Part shown: positions 24,235 through 34,906 of the stretch, in pieces | How the letters are laid out: every line of letters starts with the position of its first letter | How positions within the stretch are numbered: position 1 is the first letter of the stretch | NCBI GenBank assembly: GCA_019915135.1 | Contig: JAHLMK010000001.1 | Location: forward strand, 3,038,001 to 3,102,000 | Origin: Strobilurus pachycystidiatus | Taxonomy: Eukaryota; Basidiomycota; Agaricomycetes; Agaricales; Physalacriaceae | Length of the DNA: 64,000 nucleotides | Direction of reading: 5' to 3' | The notes under the pieces: generated by a model | Told to the model about the DNA's origin: nothing | The model's input: the letters and a program-made list of their open reading frames with translations, nothing else | Database searches by the model: none | Made by a program: the position numbers and the translations under genes

Positions 24235-25466
24235 CTAAACTAACGACTTGAGTATCTCCGGAATCCTAGAATCCACTTTGGGCAATACATGCACTAGGTT
24301 GTCCTGAACATTGTTAGCCGAGGGTATAGGTCAACGAGCTATAGACCTACCCAATAATTGTCCTGTAGCACCATCCCGTCCTTGCTGATGACAAAATCGC
24401 TCGGTTCGGTGACCTTTGACTTTGAGATGTATGCACCTCGTATCTCGTCTCCGCCGCCAACGGCACAATAGACTGCTTGTCGACTTCCCTCTTCAGTTGT
24501 GAACGCAATGGCCTTGTCCATCAGGGATACCATGAAGGATACGAAAACGCTTTTCGATGTGGCATCGCGCAGGAGCTCCGAGGTGCAAAAGCCAGGATTG
24601 CAGCAACTAACAATAACGTCGGAGACTTTGGTTTGGAGGGCACGAGTGAAGAGGACGTTGAGGACTGCAAGGGAGGGTTAACATCGTTAACGAGGATTCT
24701 ACTGGGTCGAATTGACTCACGTTTGCAGACCTGATACTGCGAGTTTCCTACAAAACTGTTGGAGGTGCAGAACTCTCTGCTAGAGAGAGTTGCGATGATA
24801 TCGGGGCTTTCGACCAGTGCATCACCTACTTCGGCCCAATAGTGTACTTCGCTTGCTACTGTGACTAGGCGAGGCGTCACCCCAAAGTCCTTTGCGGTCT
24901 TGAGCATTGGTGGAAGGAGGCGAAGAGAGAGCAAAGGAGCCGCTAGGTTATTGACTTGCAAGCTACATGGCACGCGCCCGCGGATGTTAAAACTTGTGTG
25001 TGCAGTGATCAGAATACGTACCAAGTCTCCCAATCGTCTTCTGTTGTCGTGTAATCGCCCAGAACTACGGCAGCATTCATGACTAGGATGTCAAGTCTAC
25101 CGCCTGTTTTCTCGAAGCGATCGGCAAAGGCAGATACAGACGCGAAGCTGGCGAGGTCGAGCGACCACATTTCTGCTCGCTCATATCCAGTCTCCTTCAC
25201 TAGCCCTGAAGACGCGTTAGGAGGATCAGAGACGCGATGGCAGCTAGACAATCACTCTCTACCGCCGCCTCTCCCCTGGCCTTGTTACGACAGGCCATGA
25301 TGACCAGTCCCGCGCCCATGAGCGCGAAATGGCGCGCTGTTTCGAAGCCAATGCCTGTATTCGCGCCGACGATGATGACGGTCTGTCCCGAGAGATCGGC
25401 GTGCACCGCGGCAGGCACTCCAGAGAGCTGTCCGAGCAAAAATTGGAGGAAGGGAAGTTTGGCCAT
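24235..25466 (-). CDS. short-chain dehydrogenase/reductase
   Basis: A classical SDR of the retinol-dehydrogenase/WW-oxidoreductase-like type common in fungi. ATG 25466 gives [14 protein letters not shown], then [20 protein letters not shown] (TGxxxGxG cofactor motif) and [15 protein letters not shown] (Arg-containing beta2 end suggests NADP(H)). Next come [55 protein letters not shown] and [11 protein letters not shown] (catalytic Ser). SQYQVCK supplies the catalytic YxxxK, with the exon ending directly after it. The last exons ([55 protein letters not shown]) end at TAG 24235-24237. The substrate is unknown. It lies between REX4 and its broken copy. Confidence 0.88.
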
Positions 25467-25915
25467 GATAATGGAGCGGGGGTGGGTGGGTGGGGGAAAG
25501 GGGCAAGTGAAGCTCTGTATAAGTACAAGCGCGGTAAAATTGAATTTGCTGCTGGTACATAACCTCCTATGATAACCAAGTCCTCCGCGTCATACCGGCA
25601 CAGAGTGATAGTTACAGTACAAGCTGGAAATTTGACTGAGGAAGAGAGGACGTCAGCCTGCGAACGTCCTGTGGCAGGATTGTAAGCTGCGAAATGAATA
25701 ATCCTAGTATTAATAATAAGGCTCGTGACACCATCCGGTTCTGTCACTGTCAGTTACAAGCCCGGCTACGATTTTCTGTACGCGGCTGGGTTGATCGATG
25801 ATCCCGAGCTTGGAGCCTCGCATTGCGCTCCTTACTGTATTATGGTACTGGCCGTGTAATATTGGGAAGGCAAAAGCAAGCATGTCCTGAGAAAACAAAT
25901 GGCGCCTCATAAGAA
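25467..25915. other. SDR promoter and REX4 3' flank
   Basis: This is 449 bp between the SDR start and the REX4 stop, both on the minus strand. The part from about 25866 is the segment that is duplicated at 23712. No further gene is seen. Confidence 0.4.
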
Positions 25916-27145
25916 CTATAGCTTCATACTCCCCTTCGACCCATTCGCGAGCTCTTTCCACCATGACTTTTTCCCAGATGCACCTGGCTTAGATCCAGCC
26001 ATGTCGCGCTTCACGACTGTAGACAATCCAGAGCTAACACCTTTTCTGCCGCCTCCTGGGAATTCCTCGGGCTCTTCATCGTCTGGTTTCTTTCTCTTCT
26101 TCCCAGTAGCGGTTTGCTTTGTTCCCTTCTCCCACTCTTTTCTATGTAGCCGGTAGACCGCCATAGTAGCCCGAGCATCTGTCAACTGTCATACTGTGAG
26201 CAGATAGATGGGCTTGCGGACTGAAACCACATACACTTGAATGCTCCCCTTCTTGGATAGCAATATCAAGCTCCTGTTGTACCAAGTTCCGCAGAGCGAC
26301 AAAGCGGCTCTTGGTGACTTTGAACTTGCCGGAGTAGTACTGCGTGTCTCGTGTTTGTTGCCGAGGGTGCGAGAGTAAGAGGACCTTAATCACACGTTAA
26401 CGTTCGACGAACAGCATATACGGCTAAGTCACCTTCAGGTCGTTGTGTACGGCATGTCCGACCAATATTCGATCCTTTAATAACTCGGATACGCGTTTTT
26501 GTACCTCTTCGAAAGGTTTGGCTAGGAAGAAAATCAATCTTTGAGCTTGACACAGACTACCACTAGTAACACACACACCTTTGAACATATCAGACTCCCG
26601 AATGCCACTATATCTTGTTCGATAGTCGACGACCCGCTCTCGTTGTCGAACGAACTCATCCATTTGTACGGCGCCGTAGAAGTTGACCAACGTTACGCGC
26701 GCCAAAGAAGACTCGGCGCCTTCGATACCAACGCCCACCATCTCACAATCAATGGCAAGATATTTACCAGGCCTTCCACGAGGTCAGACAGCGGAGGTAT
26801 CTACAAGTATGGGCTTACATTTGTTGCGCATCAGTGTAAGATAGTTCACCCGCGACCATTCTGCGCAGAGATGACAAAGATTCGCCATTTTTCAAGTCGG
26901 AAGTCGAGGCGACTGGTTCCTCCGGTGTAGACTGATCCAGAGCAGCGAATGAGTTCACACTTGATGACGGTTCATTGTCGAGCTTTCTGCGCTTCTTTGC
27001 ACGACCGTCATCTTTCGAGGATGTCGACTTCGGTAGAGTCTGAGTGTTACTGGTCAGCAAGCAGCAAAATCAACACAAATGAAAGCACTTTTTGCAGCGC
27101 AAGCCAATTGCTTGATGGTGGTTTTTTAAGAGGTCGATCGGCCAT
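25916..27145 (-). CDS. REX4: RNA exonuclease 4, DEDDh family
   Basis: It is a nucleolar 3'-5' exonuclease of the Rex4/ISG20 family, linked to rRNA (ITS1) processing. ATG 27143-27145 (MADRPLKKPPSSNWLALQK) is followed by an intron (about 27040-27088) and a basic, Ser-rich tail (DDGRAKKRRKLDNEPSSS). The nuclease domain has YLAIDCEMVGVG (Exo I, D and E), ARVTLVNFYGAVQMDEFV, ILVGHAVHNDLKVL (Exo II, D) and RDTQYYSGKFKV. SSVTDARATMAVYRLHRKEW supplies the Exo III Asp. The C-terminus is Lys-rich (GKKRKKPDDEEPEEF) and ends at TAG 25916-25918. It is head-to-head with CMC2, the two ATGs lying 70 bp apart. Confidence 0.93.
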
Positions 27146-27215
27146 GGTGTTTGTACCTGTGATTCGTTCAGCAGATGACAAGTGCCGCCGGAAAAGGCCG
27201 AGCCCTCTTGACCCC
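27146..27215. promoter_or_regulatory. 70-bp bidirectional promoter/leader of REX4 and CMC2
   Basis: The two start codons, 27145 (minus) and 27216 (plus), are only 70 bp apart. At least one core promoter must therefore lie inside this gap or within the opposite gene. I see no TATA box in it. Confidence 0.6.
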
Positions 27216-27561
27216 ATGCATCCACAACTGTCCGACAAACGAATGAGTTCGCTACTATTTCTCTCGTCCGAGTCGAGTCATTCATTGTAGTGCCAGCATG
27301 CAAGGATTTCATCCAGGCCCTGGATGAATGCCACCTTAGCTTGGTTGCCAAAATGACTGGCGGCTGCAATTCCCAGAAGGACGCGTTGAACGCTTGCTTA
27401 CGGAAAGAAGTACGTCGCAATCTACAGGTTTGACTATACGAACTAAATCTCACGCACTTCAGCGTGTTGCACGTTCAGACAGGAATCGCGAAGCGGCGAA
27501 GGTTCGGCGCTCGAAACATGAAGACGCTGTCAAGAACTTCTACAGCGACGAATCGTCATGA
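27216..27561 (+). CDS. CMC2: twin Cx9C protein, COX assembly factor CMC2
   Basis: CMC2 is a small intermembrane-space protein needed for cytochrome c oxidase assembly. Three exons: MHPQLSDKR (27216), an intron ending at the TAG before 27290, then CKDFIQALDECHLSLVAKM and GGCNSQKDALNACLRKE. A second intron (about 27394-27443) precedes RVARSDRNREAAKVRRSKHE and the stop TGA 27559-27561. Both cysteine pairs have exactly nine residues between them (C-KDFIQALDE-C and C-NSQKDALNA-C), the hallmark of Mia40 substrates. The MHPQL start matches the CMC2 subfamily rather than CMC1. Length is about 81 residues. It is convergent with the GH31 gene, 55 bp between stops. Confidence 0.88.
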
Positions 27562-27616
27562 TACTGGCATTGCGACCAACTTCTATCTATTTATTTCATC
27601 CCTACGGCGTCATTGC

Positions 27617-30600
27617 TCAAAACACACACTTCACTTCTTTTGGACTGCCTTCCAGCTTGATTCCTAAGTAGCCACTGCGCTCGTTCAGCTTCTCGCCGCC
27701 CGTAATTGACTGGACAACGTTCTCTGCACAATCGTGCAACCCAAACAAATCCGGACTGCAGCTGCCTGCGGTGACTTTGAGCGTAAGTTGTGTGCCTTCT
27801 CGGGCGATCTGGATTGTTGCGACTGCCTCAGTGCCTTTCTGGGGAGGAATACTGGCCTCGACCACTTGACCCTCCTTCAAGCCGTAAGCATGGATCGACA
27901 CCTTGTCTTGATAATCGTAGTCCGGTCGGCCGATTCCTGTAGGACCAGTGCACAGAACAGTGCCAGGTCGGATCCAAACTGGGATTTCGTCCAACGGCAC
28001 ATGTTCGCGAAGCCAGCGGGGACCTTCAATGACTCTCGTTTGGTCCCAGTAGTACGTCCATCTTCCGGCAGGAATGTAGTACTCCGTCTCTTGGCCGAGA
28101 GGAACGAATACCGGTGCTACAAGGAGAGAGGGTCCCAGCATGTATTGTTGGTCAAGGTGATGGGTTGTGCGATCCTCCGGGAACTCGATGAACATGGTTC
28201 GTTGAAGGGGAGCTCCCGTTAGATTCGATTCGGTGGCCTTGGGCGGGACAGTGAGCCTTTGCTTGAGTGTGAAAGCATGGGAGTTTACCAATTGATACAG
28301 ATACGGCATCAGCTCGTGCTTGGCATTCATGAACTTCGACATGGACTTGGCAGCATCCTCGCCATAGTTCCACGGTACACGGTAGGACGCCGACCCGTGA
28401 AGACGGGAGTGAGACGAGAACAAACCAAAGGCAACCCAACGCTGGTAGATATCCGGGGGTGGGTGTCCCTGTCACAAGATATGAGCTCGTATCAGTTTGG
28501 ACAAGTGAGACGGCTTGCCTCGAAGCCACCAATGTCGTGAGACGCAAAGCCAAATCCAGAAATCGTCAAGGACAAACAACCTCTGATTGTCTCAGCCATT
28601 GCTTCGAAAGTCGATTCACAGTCACCGCCCCAATGCACCGGGAAACTGCTCAAGGATGAGTATAAGCCACTAGATTGTAAGCAGGCCAATCACAGACCGT
28701 TGACCTCCAGCGAAAGAGGACCTGGCAAAGAGGACCGCCTCCCCTACGCCGAAGCGATCTTTGAGAAGGTTGAAAACGAGCTCGTTGTAGATGACCGAGT
28801 ACATATTGTGCACATGCATTGGGTTCGACCCGTCATGGAAGACCACGTTGGTGTAGGGGATGCGCTCGCCTGAACCTAGTCAGTCAGCCCATAAGTCAGA
28901 GGAATCAGAAGGCCTACCGAAATCGGTCTGAAATGGAATGAGTTCATGTACAGGGAAGAACGAAAGATTTGGCGTACCTTGAAACAGTCGACACCGAGGT
29001 CTAGCAACGCGCTTAACTTGTCTGAGTACCACTTGCCTGCCGCGGGGTTGGTGAAATCGACAATGGCCAATCCTGTGTCTGGCGTTAGAGCTCATTCATG
29101 ATATTGAAGAGAATCTGACCAGGTTGCCAGAGATCCCATCTGTCGGTATTTTGAGTAAGTAGGCGATACACAAGCTTTGAACTTACTGCCAAACAGTGCC
29201 GTCCTTGCGTTTAATGAAATACCCGTTCTCGAGACCCTCCTTGAAGATCGGCGACAGCTGTGAGATATACGGGTTGACTGATTGGAGGTTATAAGACACA
29301 AAAACGCGTCGAGCGGCCGACACGTACTCCATACACAGATTTTGACTCCGTACTTGCTCTTTATCTCCGAGAGGTATGCTTTAGGATCAGGGAAATTGTC
29401 GGGATCGAACGTGAACGAACACCTATTCAAGAAGCCTCAACACTAGAAGGCATTGACCGAAACAGGCACCCTCACCATTCATACTGCTTCATCCAGAAAC
29501 AATCGAAGTGGAAGACTCTGACCGGGCATTCTCGCTCTTGCATGCCTTGCAGAAATCCGGAAACCGTTTCGCTTGAATAGTCCGTAAGGAATGATGTAGA
29601 TAGCCAAAGACCAAAAGTCCAGTTCGGAAGGAGTCTAAGGAGCTTTGTTAGTGCTCACTGATGCCATGAAAACGATGAGGAGGTAAACTTGCGCTGGTCG
29701 GCCAGTCATCCGCGTGTAGCGTTCCAGGATCTATGTCGCCGAACTGATGAGAGCAGATCTACATCAACTGAGGAAGAAAACACACTTGCAAGGGTGTTGC
29801 TCCGTAGATAACGTAGTACTCCAGGTTACTTTCTGCGACAGAGATGCCCACCCTCGAGACCTTTTCGCTGCCAACTTCAACCTCGACTTCTCCCGGATGA
29901 TTGATGAAGACACCATAGCCGCGATTGGTGATGTAGAAAGGAACACATTTGTAGGCCTGTTCACTAGATGTTCCACCGTCTGGTAGAATTTTCCGTCAGT
30001 CCATCGGAGGAAGATAATAGGTCAACGAGACTTACCTTGGTTCCATATCTTGATGCATTGCCCTGGGTATTCATCAGTGTCATTACTGGCAAAGGATGGA
30101 ACAGATGTTATATACCGTTCTTGACGAAGGCGCCAAACTGTTCTCCGAACCCGTAGATGAGTTCTCCTGGAGAGATGTTCAGCTCCGAGTTGAGATACCT
30201 GACGGTATCTGGCCTGGCTTCTGGCCTCGGGTTTGATCCAATATCGTTCATCAAGCAAGACCCGTTCGAAGCAGAGGAGAGGGTCCACTTGCTTGGCACA
30301 TCGTACAGGGCTACGAATTTCTCGCCAGAGAAAGTGAGCTCGCGCTGGGGAGACTTGAACGAGATGCTGTAGGGGTTTTGCGTGATGACTGCCGTCAAGC
30401 CTGCAGATGACACGGATAAGGTGTCTCCGTCGCGTGTGATATCGACGTTTGGAATAGGTGGCACGTCAGGGAAGAGAGGGATAGCAGGCGATGGCTCTCC
30501 ATGGGCGAAATGCTCAATCTTGACCCCAAGAACACCTTCTGTCGGCGAATGGACTTTGATCGTGAACACGGGCCCTGGTAGATTGACTTGAGCATGCATA

Positions 30601-30801
30601 CGAGTCTTTGGATCGCTGTATCATACCTGCGAGTGTGTCTCCGCGATGTCTGATCGGCTTTGTAGAGACATGGAGATCGTAGCCAGAGGCTGTGGGCTCC
30701 GCTTTGACGACTTGGAGAGCGAAGTAGGGTCTAACCCCGTTCTTGAGTAACCAGAAACCGTCGTTGAATTTCATGTTGGGAAGGAAGGGTAATTCAGACA
30801 A
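27617..30801 (-). CDS. GH31 glycosidase, alpha-xylosidase-like
   Basis: This is family GH31. The N-terminus [19 protein letters not shown] resembles the YicI-type alpha-xylosidases that release xylose from xyloglucan oligosaccharides. Exons then give [17 protein letters not shown] (N-terminal beta domain) and [26 protein letters not shown] joins across an intron to [11 protein letters not shown], carrying the nucleophile Asp of [26 protein letters not shown] holds the acid/base Asp. [34 protein letters not shown] and [13 protein letters not shown] follow. The stop is TGA 27617-27619. The start is 30801 (MSELPFLPN...) or the in-frame Met at about 30774, which fits the family better. There are about a dozen short introns. 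No signal peptide is seen, so it is probably intracellular. It is divergent from serine dehydratase. Confidence 0.88.
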
Positions 30802-31216
30802 GACTCTGGTTCCAAGGACGGTTTATATAGCACTCCGAGAAAACACCGCCATCCTGGTCAAGAGACCCCAGAGAGACCCGCATGAGCATTCGATTGTGGA
30901 CCGGGTCTACGATCCGGGGAGGATGTGATGGAATGTGGAGGTCGCGTATTATCGATCTCCCTGGGCCTAGATGCCACCACTTCGAGACAGCTTCTTGAGG
31001 AGGCCCATGGAACTCAATCATGAGGCAGTGGTAATACTGGATGTACCGCAATGATGGACTGCGTCGCCGTCAAGTCGCCGTGGTCGTCGTCGTGAAGGAA
31101 CACAGAAACCCCTGTGAACTTGACGCGACCGTGCGGGCTGCACTTAGTAAGGCATCGAAATTTCAATCTACTCGAGTCACTGTCAGTCACACAGCACTTC
31201 TCTCCCAAGTTCCAAC
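30802..31216. other. divergent promoter region, GH31 / serine dehydratase
   Basis: This 415-bp gap contains tttatatag near 30821, a TATA-like element just upstream of the GH31 start. An open frame runs through 30794-31051 on the minus strand but has no family-like features. Confidence 0.4.
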
Positions 31217-32561
31217 ATGTCCAATTTGTGGCAAGAAACACCACTCATACGTTCGCATTATATCTCAAGATTGCTCGGCTGTTCTGCTTATCTCAAGCTT
31301 GAGGCGAGGCTCAAAGATCGTTCTTTCTCCTTGATGTGCTTACTGATGAAATGCGCAGAACCTACATCCTTCCCATTCCTTCAAGCAGAGAGGGCTCTCA
31401 TTGTTTGTGCAGAGAGCTAAGGAAACATACGGATCTTCTGTTCACGCAATCGTCGCGTCGGGTGGGAATGCCGGCCTAGCGGCAGCTTCAGCAGCAAACA
31501 ACCTCGGCGTTCGCTGCACCGTATATCTTCCCCAAGGCGCCGCGGAAAGAACACTACAACTCATCGAAGGACAAAACGCCGAAATCGAGGTGGTGGGTGT
31601 GTGCTATGCTGAGGCACTTAGGGCTGCGCAAGACGCGGTGAATAAAGAAGCCAACGCGTGAGTTGGGCGTATCTATACGCGTATCAGGCGTATCTAAAAG
31701 GATCATAGGGTCATGATTCCTGCGTACGACGATTCCACCGTGTGGGAAGGGCATGGGTCTATGATAACGGAGATATCTACGCAATTAAAGCGCAAACCGG
31801 ACGCTATTTTCTGTAGCGTCGGCGGAGGGGGACTCTTGGGAGGCTTGATAGTGGGATGCCAGAGATCAGGTTGGGACGATGGTAAGTCTTCAAGACTTCA
31901 GCCCTGACAACTCCTCATCCACCTTATCAGTGCCAATCATTGCGTTAGAAACCGCAGGATCCAATTGCTTCCATTATTCCACCCTTCTCAACCAGGAAAG
32001 CCACAGTGACTTTAGTCGAGGTCTCCCAGATTATGTGAAAGAAGTAGAAGGCAAGCAGGAGTCGATCAAGTTAGCGCACTTCAGTGCGTTTTCGTCATTG
32101 GCTTCCGGTTCCCTAGGCGCATCAGAACCAGCTGAAAAAATTGTCAAAATGGCTCTAGAGAGGTCTGGGGGCGTTAAGTGCGTCACAGTACCCGACGAAC
32201 TTAGTATGCACGCGGCAGTGTCCTTCGCTCGTGAGACTTCAGCTGTATAGAGCGTCATTCCGCGGCTAACAGAAGCATATGTTTAGAGGACCACAAACTC
32301 TTAGTAGAGCTTGCATGTGCGACTACCCTTACAGCGGCATACAACGTTCCTCTATTCGATAGAGTTGCAGTAGATGATGTTGTTGCGCGAGAAGATATGG
32401 TGGTCGTTTTCATCGTATGTGGGGGTTTCAAAGTTTCCATGAAAGACCTCGCGGACTACGAGGAGACGATAGAGCGTAGTCTCGCAGAGAAGGGATCCGA
32501 GGGATGGAAAGTGGTGATCGGGGATGGAGATGAGGTCGTAGTCGAGAAGAGACGTGCTTGA
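31217..32561 (+). CDS. CHA1: L-serine/L-threonine dehydratase (ammonia-lyase)
   Basis: A PLP enzyme that deaminates serine to pyruvate (EC 4.3.1.17; also threonine to 2-oxobutanoate). ATG 31217 gives SNLWQETPLIRSHYISRLL and CSAYLKLE. After an intron, NLHPSHSFKQRGLSLF carries the PLP Lys (SFKQRG). HAIVASGGNAGLAAASAANN binds the phosphate and substrate. AVMIPAYDDSTVWEGHGSM and IFCSVGGGGLLGGLIVG (glycine loop) follow, then VPIIALETAGSNCFHYSTL and LFDRVAVDDVVAREDMVVVF. The end VCGGFKVSMKDLADY is followed by the stop TGA 32559-32561. The first intron (31304-31358) appears to use GC-AG borders; the others are GT-AG. It is convergent with PET100, 68 bp apart. Confidence 0.9.
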
Positions 32562-32629
32562 TACCATGCTAGAGGTGACGGATCCTGAATAGAGCTGCGA
32601 GTCAGCATGGACCCAGACCGTCTCTCGTT

Positions 32630-32985
32630 CTACACACAATGTTTCCAACTCTCAGGCTCGTCTTTCTTCACGGCGAGACGTTTAGCCTTGAGACGTGCTA
32701 TCTCCTCGCGTAAAGCGTTTTGTTCCGTTGGAAAATGCTTGCGTTGATTGAATATGGTTTATCAGCCCAATAAGTCTGGAATACCTGGTTCGCTGACGGA
32801 GGGAAGAGCTTTTCCTTGTACTAGAGCAGAAGGACGGACTTCAGTCATGATCATGAGTAGAAGAATGGACTGACTGGCAGGACGTTCACACGATACCATT
32901 CCGGATCTCCAAAATGAACGAGGGCAGCAATTGGAACGAACAGATACAGGGAAAACTTGAAGATTTCGAGGTTCGGCCCACCCAT
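32630..32985 (-). CDS. PET100: cytochrome c oxidase assembly chaperone Pet100
   Basis: A tiny three-exon gene. Exon 1 (32985-32875) encodes MGGPNLEIFKFSLYLFVPIA and continues LVHFGDPEWYRVNVLP. The MGGPNLE.FKF..YLF.P start, with one membrane segment, is the Pet100 signature. Intron 32821-32874 leads to exon 2 (YKEKLFPPSANQ). Intron 32738-32784 leads to exon 3 (HFPTEQNALREEIARLKAK and KKDEPESWKHCV), stop TAG 32630-32632. Exon lengths 111, 36 and 108 sum to 85 codons with all phases zero. Pet100 is an inner-membrane chaperone that assembles a complex IV subassembly. The exons are too short to stand out as open frames. Confidence 0.87.
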
Positions 32986-34906
32986 AATGGCGGTTTGCGT
33001 TGGAAGTCGAATCACACTGGCAGCACCGCCACTAATCCAGACCCCTCGGTCGTCACATGACCGGAAAATCAGGAGCCCTGGCTTGAACTTAAAGCTTTCA
33101 ACTTGAACTGGCTAGTTTCAGCTTTGATTCGCTCAGCAGCTCTCAGCTCCGGCAACACTTCAGCAAATCTCGAAAGTCGAGGCCCATTCGGCATGTCCTG
33201 GACTAACGGACAACATACACAATTCTGATGGCAATGGCCGCCAAAGTGCCAACGCTAGAATGGAGTGCGACACCCCAGGACGCGCCGTTCTTTCTTCTGT
33301 ACTTGGTTGATGACGACGATATCGTGTAGGGCGTGCAGCTCTCATAGCTTGGAGCCTTGGACAGCAGTGCACAAGACAGCGTGCGTGACATGCGAACCGA
33401 GCCTTCGTCGTGTTCCTCATTCGACGAGGACGCGTTCGACCGGCCCGGCTGCACCAAGTTACGCCAACAGATGGTGGCGCCAACCCGATGTTGTAAGCCA
33501 TCCGCCATTCGTCACCTCAAATTCTACATCCTCTCGTTGCTCAGAAGTTTGCCCCAGCTTTGCCCCAGCTGGATCTTCCACCCGCTTCCACCCGTCGTCG
33601 TCATCGTGCAGTCGTCGCCAGCGTATCCCAGCGCGCCGAGAACCACTCCAGTACCCTTATCAAATACGACGGTCGGGTCTAAGTACCACTTCGCACAAGT
33701 CCTCGACGAATGTGGAATCAACCATCCCCATGTTGTCAAAGATCATCAACACCCCGATTCTTCATCACCGGCGTCGACAAACCCGCCATGAGTGGTTTTG
33801 ACTAGGAAATAATCATATGTAAGTACCAAGGAAATGGATGACTATCAAACATTCTGGTCAGGCAAAAACTGGGAGACGAGCGCTCGACCACGCGCTGATG
33901 GATTTTTCCCGTCGCGTTTGGACTAATAAACGATCGCGTCGCGATCGCTTCTTGACCGCGAAGACCGATCCCAGCGGCCCAACCTCTGCCACTCATGTAG
34001 TCCGTCATGACTCATGGCAGTGCGACTGCACGCGAGGGTGTCTGGCTGGTGTCTGGCTTGATTCTGGCTCAGACTACACAAGGTTTTGACACTGTTTTGA
34101 CTGTGCATCTCGGCCGACGCTCGGATCAAACGTGAATCATGTGCAGATCCTTGCTGGATCCTTGGCAGGGGTTTTCACCTTCGACGTTACCCTGATGTTG
34201 CTCATCTCAGGCGCAAATGCCTTGCGCTCAGCTGTCTCCTCCAAGTCCTCGTAATCGCAGCTTCGTGAGCTTTTGCAGCACATGCAGTTCTTCTCCATGA
34301 TTTTCGACATCATCGCAACACCCTCAGCCTTACGCTGGCCTTACGACGTGGTCAATGAACTACGGATCGGCTCCATCGACATAGTTCAATCGTTGCCAAT
34401 GCATAGTTAACGCTTACATTCTCCCTATACGACATGCCGGTCCGCCCGTGGCCCTAGGCAGTCTACATTCAAAAGCACTAGCTCGGAGGGAAAACTGTTT
34501 CGTCCATCCAATCTAAGTTATAGAGCTTGAGGATAAGTAGGCGACATTCGGAGGGACCGTATAGCTCGGGGGGAGCGTAAGTATAAGTCGCGCTGGCTTG
34601 GCAATCTTCCTTCCATATGAAGGGCCATCATGAAGCTAATGCGATACATCGTAGGCAGCGTTCTTTCTCTCTCCATTCATCACCTAACTGTATTGTTTCA
34701 AGGCCAGGAACAAGCGTGCACCTTATGGTTCTGCTCGGTTGGGCGGTATAACGGGACCTGTGCGAACAAGTTATCGACACCGAGCCTGAAACATCGGACT
34801 TTCGAGGAAATTTCTCACTGTTCACGCGTTCGCTATTAAACAGCCAGGTGCATTCGACTAGCTTCAGGCTTTCCGCCTTGCTCGTCACTCTTTTTTCTTC
34901 ACCACG
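32986..34906. other. gene-poor region between PET100 and the chitinase
   Basis: I cannot support a gene here. Overlapping open frames on both strands between about 33160 and 33800 mirror each other. One minus-strand frame (33203-33508) ends in a hydrophobic stretch, but no start, splice pattern or family is convincing. The stretch 34100-34880 has no coding signal apart from short frames. The last few hundred bases should carry the chitinase promoter. Confidence 0.4.

Noticed and set aside
30794..31051. Minus-strand frame just upstream of the GH31 start
   Set aside because: GH31 enzymes of this type start near MKF.DG.W, and this frame ends close to that start; most likely leader sequence.
33160..33801. 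Overlapping frames on both strands that might be a small membrane protein gene
   Set aside because: No consistent exon structure or family; only a short hydrophobic end is suggestive.
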